A stretch of DNA of 64,000 bases. Origin: Niallia circulans. GTDB lineage: Bacteria > Bacillota > Bacilli > Bacillales > Cytobacillaceae. Below the pieces are notes generated by a model. The model saw only the letters and a program-made list of their open reading frames with translations. It was not told where the DNA came from and did not search any database. The stretch lies in NCBI RefSeq assembly GCF_003726095.1, contig NZ_CP026031.1:1364001-1428000 (forward strand), written 5' to 3'. Shown in pieces: positions 63,456-64,000 of the stretch. Within the stretch, counting starts at the first letter, position 1. The number at the start of each line of letters is the position of its first letter. Both the position numbers and the translations under genes were made by a program.

Positions 63456-64000
63456 TTGAAACAGTGGAAGCCAATAGATATAACAATGATTGCCTTATTT
63501 GTTGCTTTTATGGCGGTGGGAGCAAATGTTACAAGTTTTCTTATAATTGGAGGTGTTCCCGTAACTCTTCAGACTTTCTTTTCTATTCTTGCAGGGTTGA
63601 TTCTTGGGAAAAGGTTAGGCGGTGTGGCGATGTTTGTATATATGCTTGTTGGCCTTATTGGAATACCTATCTTTGCGGGGATATCTGGCGGTCTTATGGT
63701 GATTACTAGGCCATCGTTTGGATTTATTTTAGCTTTTATTATGACAGCATTTCTTGTGGGTTCCTTAATCGAAAAAAAGCAAACCGTCCCATTCTATATT
63801 TTTAGCGCCTTCATTGGATTATTGATTAATTACATCATTGGGACTAGTTGGATGTATATGTCCTACAAACTTTGGTATGCTGCACCAGAAGGGTTTACCT
63901 ACCAACTAATGTGGAGTTGGATGGCTCTACCTTTAATAAAAGACATTATCCTAACTTTTATCGCTGGTATTATAGGACATCGCTTATATTATTCCGTCAT
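63456..64000 (+). CDS. bioY: Biotin transporter BioY (ECF S component), cut by window edge
   Basis: Membrane subunit that binds biotin for uptake, alone or with the shared ECF module. About 181 residues are inside the window and run off its end. They show the family pattern MIALFVAFMAVGANV, GVPVTLQTFFSILAGLILG, YMLVGLIGIPIFAG and RPSFGFILAF. The start is a TTG at 63456, behind AAAGGGAG. A promoter overlapped by a BirA-like site upstream supports biotin repression. Confidence 0.93.
   Translation, partial: MKQWKPIDITMIALFVAFMAVGANVTSFLIIGGVPVTLQTFFSILAGLILGKRLGGVAMFVYMLVGLIGIPIFAGISGGLMVITRPSFGFILAFIMTAFLVGSLIEKKQTVPFYIFSAFIGLLINYIIGTSWMYMSYKLWYAAPEGFTYQLMWSWMALPLIKDIILTFIAGIIGHRLYYSV

Noticed and set aside
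63464..63709. 81-codon plus-strand frame with many Cys and Tyr inside the start of bioY
   Set aside because: It is an off-frame reading of bioY, whose own frame gives a clear transporter and has the ribosome site and TTG start.

Overview
The window looks like a chromosomal segment of an aerobic or facultative, spore-forming Bacillaceae bacterium. Support: AT-rich DNA with AGGAGG-type ribosome sites, spoIIP, the ecsAB pair, a yneT-like gene next to parE-parC, the ycgR/ycgQ pair, gapB behind CcpN-type boxes, a T-box, a TPP riboswitch and a LexA box of the Bacillus type. Genus cannot be fixed from sequence alone. No rRNA, tRNA, CRISPR array or prophage was seen. The only clear mobile element is one IS200-type insertion at about 58.6-59.3 kb.

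Layout. 0-6 kb: start of L-lactate dehydrogenase, a GNAT acetyltransferase, a permease pair with a His-rich metal-binding loop, a polysaccharide-deacetylase lipoprotein, and an Rrf2 regulator next to a thioredoxin-reductase-like flavoprotein with matching operators. 6-13 kb: an oligosaccharide locus (scrR, scrB, divergent PTS EIIBCA, and an alpha-galactosidase broken by a one-base indel), which together would import and split sucrose/raffinose-type sugars. 13-20 kb: LysR/TSUP pair, a MurA homologue with Asp in place of the catalytic Cys beside a DeoR regulator, a DJ-1/PfpI protein and a P1 peptidase. 20-31 kb: nitroreductase, NUDIX, ecsAB, gapB, a T-box-controlled HIT plus PP2C-like operon, several small enzymes, an AbrB-family membrane protein and an 11-copy 52-bp tandem repeat. 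31-37 kb: parC, parE and a YneT-like CoA-binding protein. 37-48 kb: chemoreceptor, GH18 hydrolase (frameshifted from its membrane anchor), ThiT with TPP riboswitch, TetR/MFS pair, class V aminotransferase, a degenerate tyrosine recombinase, spoIIP. 48-64 kb: plsC with a FabZ homologue lacking the catalytic His, DeoR/Cof operon, hydrolases, manA, a 1056-residue subtilase, the IS200 element, MarR/MFS pair, small membrane and secreted proteins, MOSC protein, and bioY running off the end.

The most interesting points are: a complete T-box leader (probable Leu specifier) controlling a HIT hydrolase rather than an aminoacyl-tRNA synthetase or amino-acid gene; three enzyme homologues that have lost hallmark catalytic residues (MurA-like, FabZ-like, XerD-like); paired operators for several local regulators; a 29-bp perfect hairpin with no gene; and two homopolymer frameshifts plus two apparent non-standard start codons (AUA, CUG), which are either sequence errors or real.
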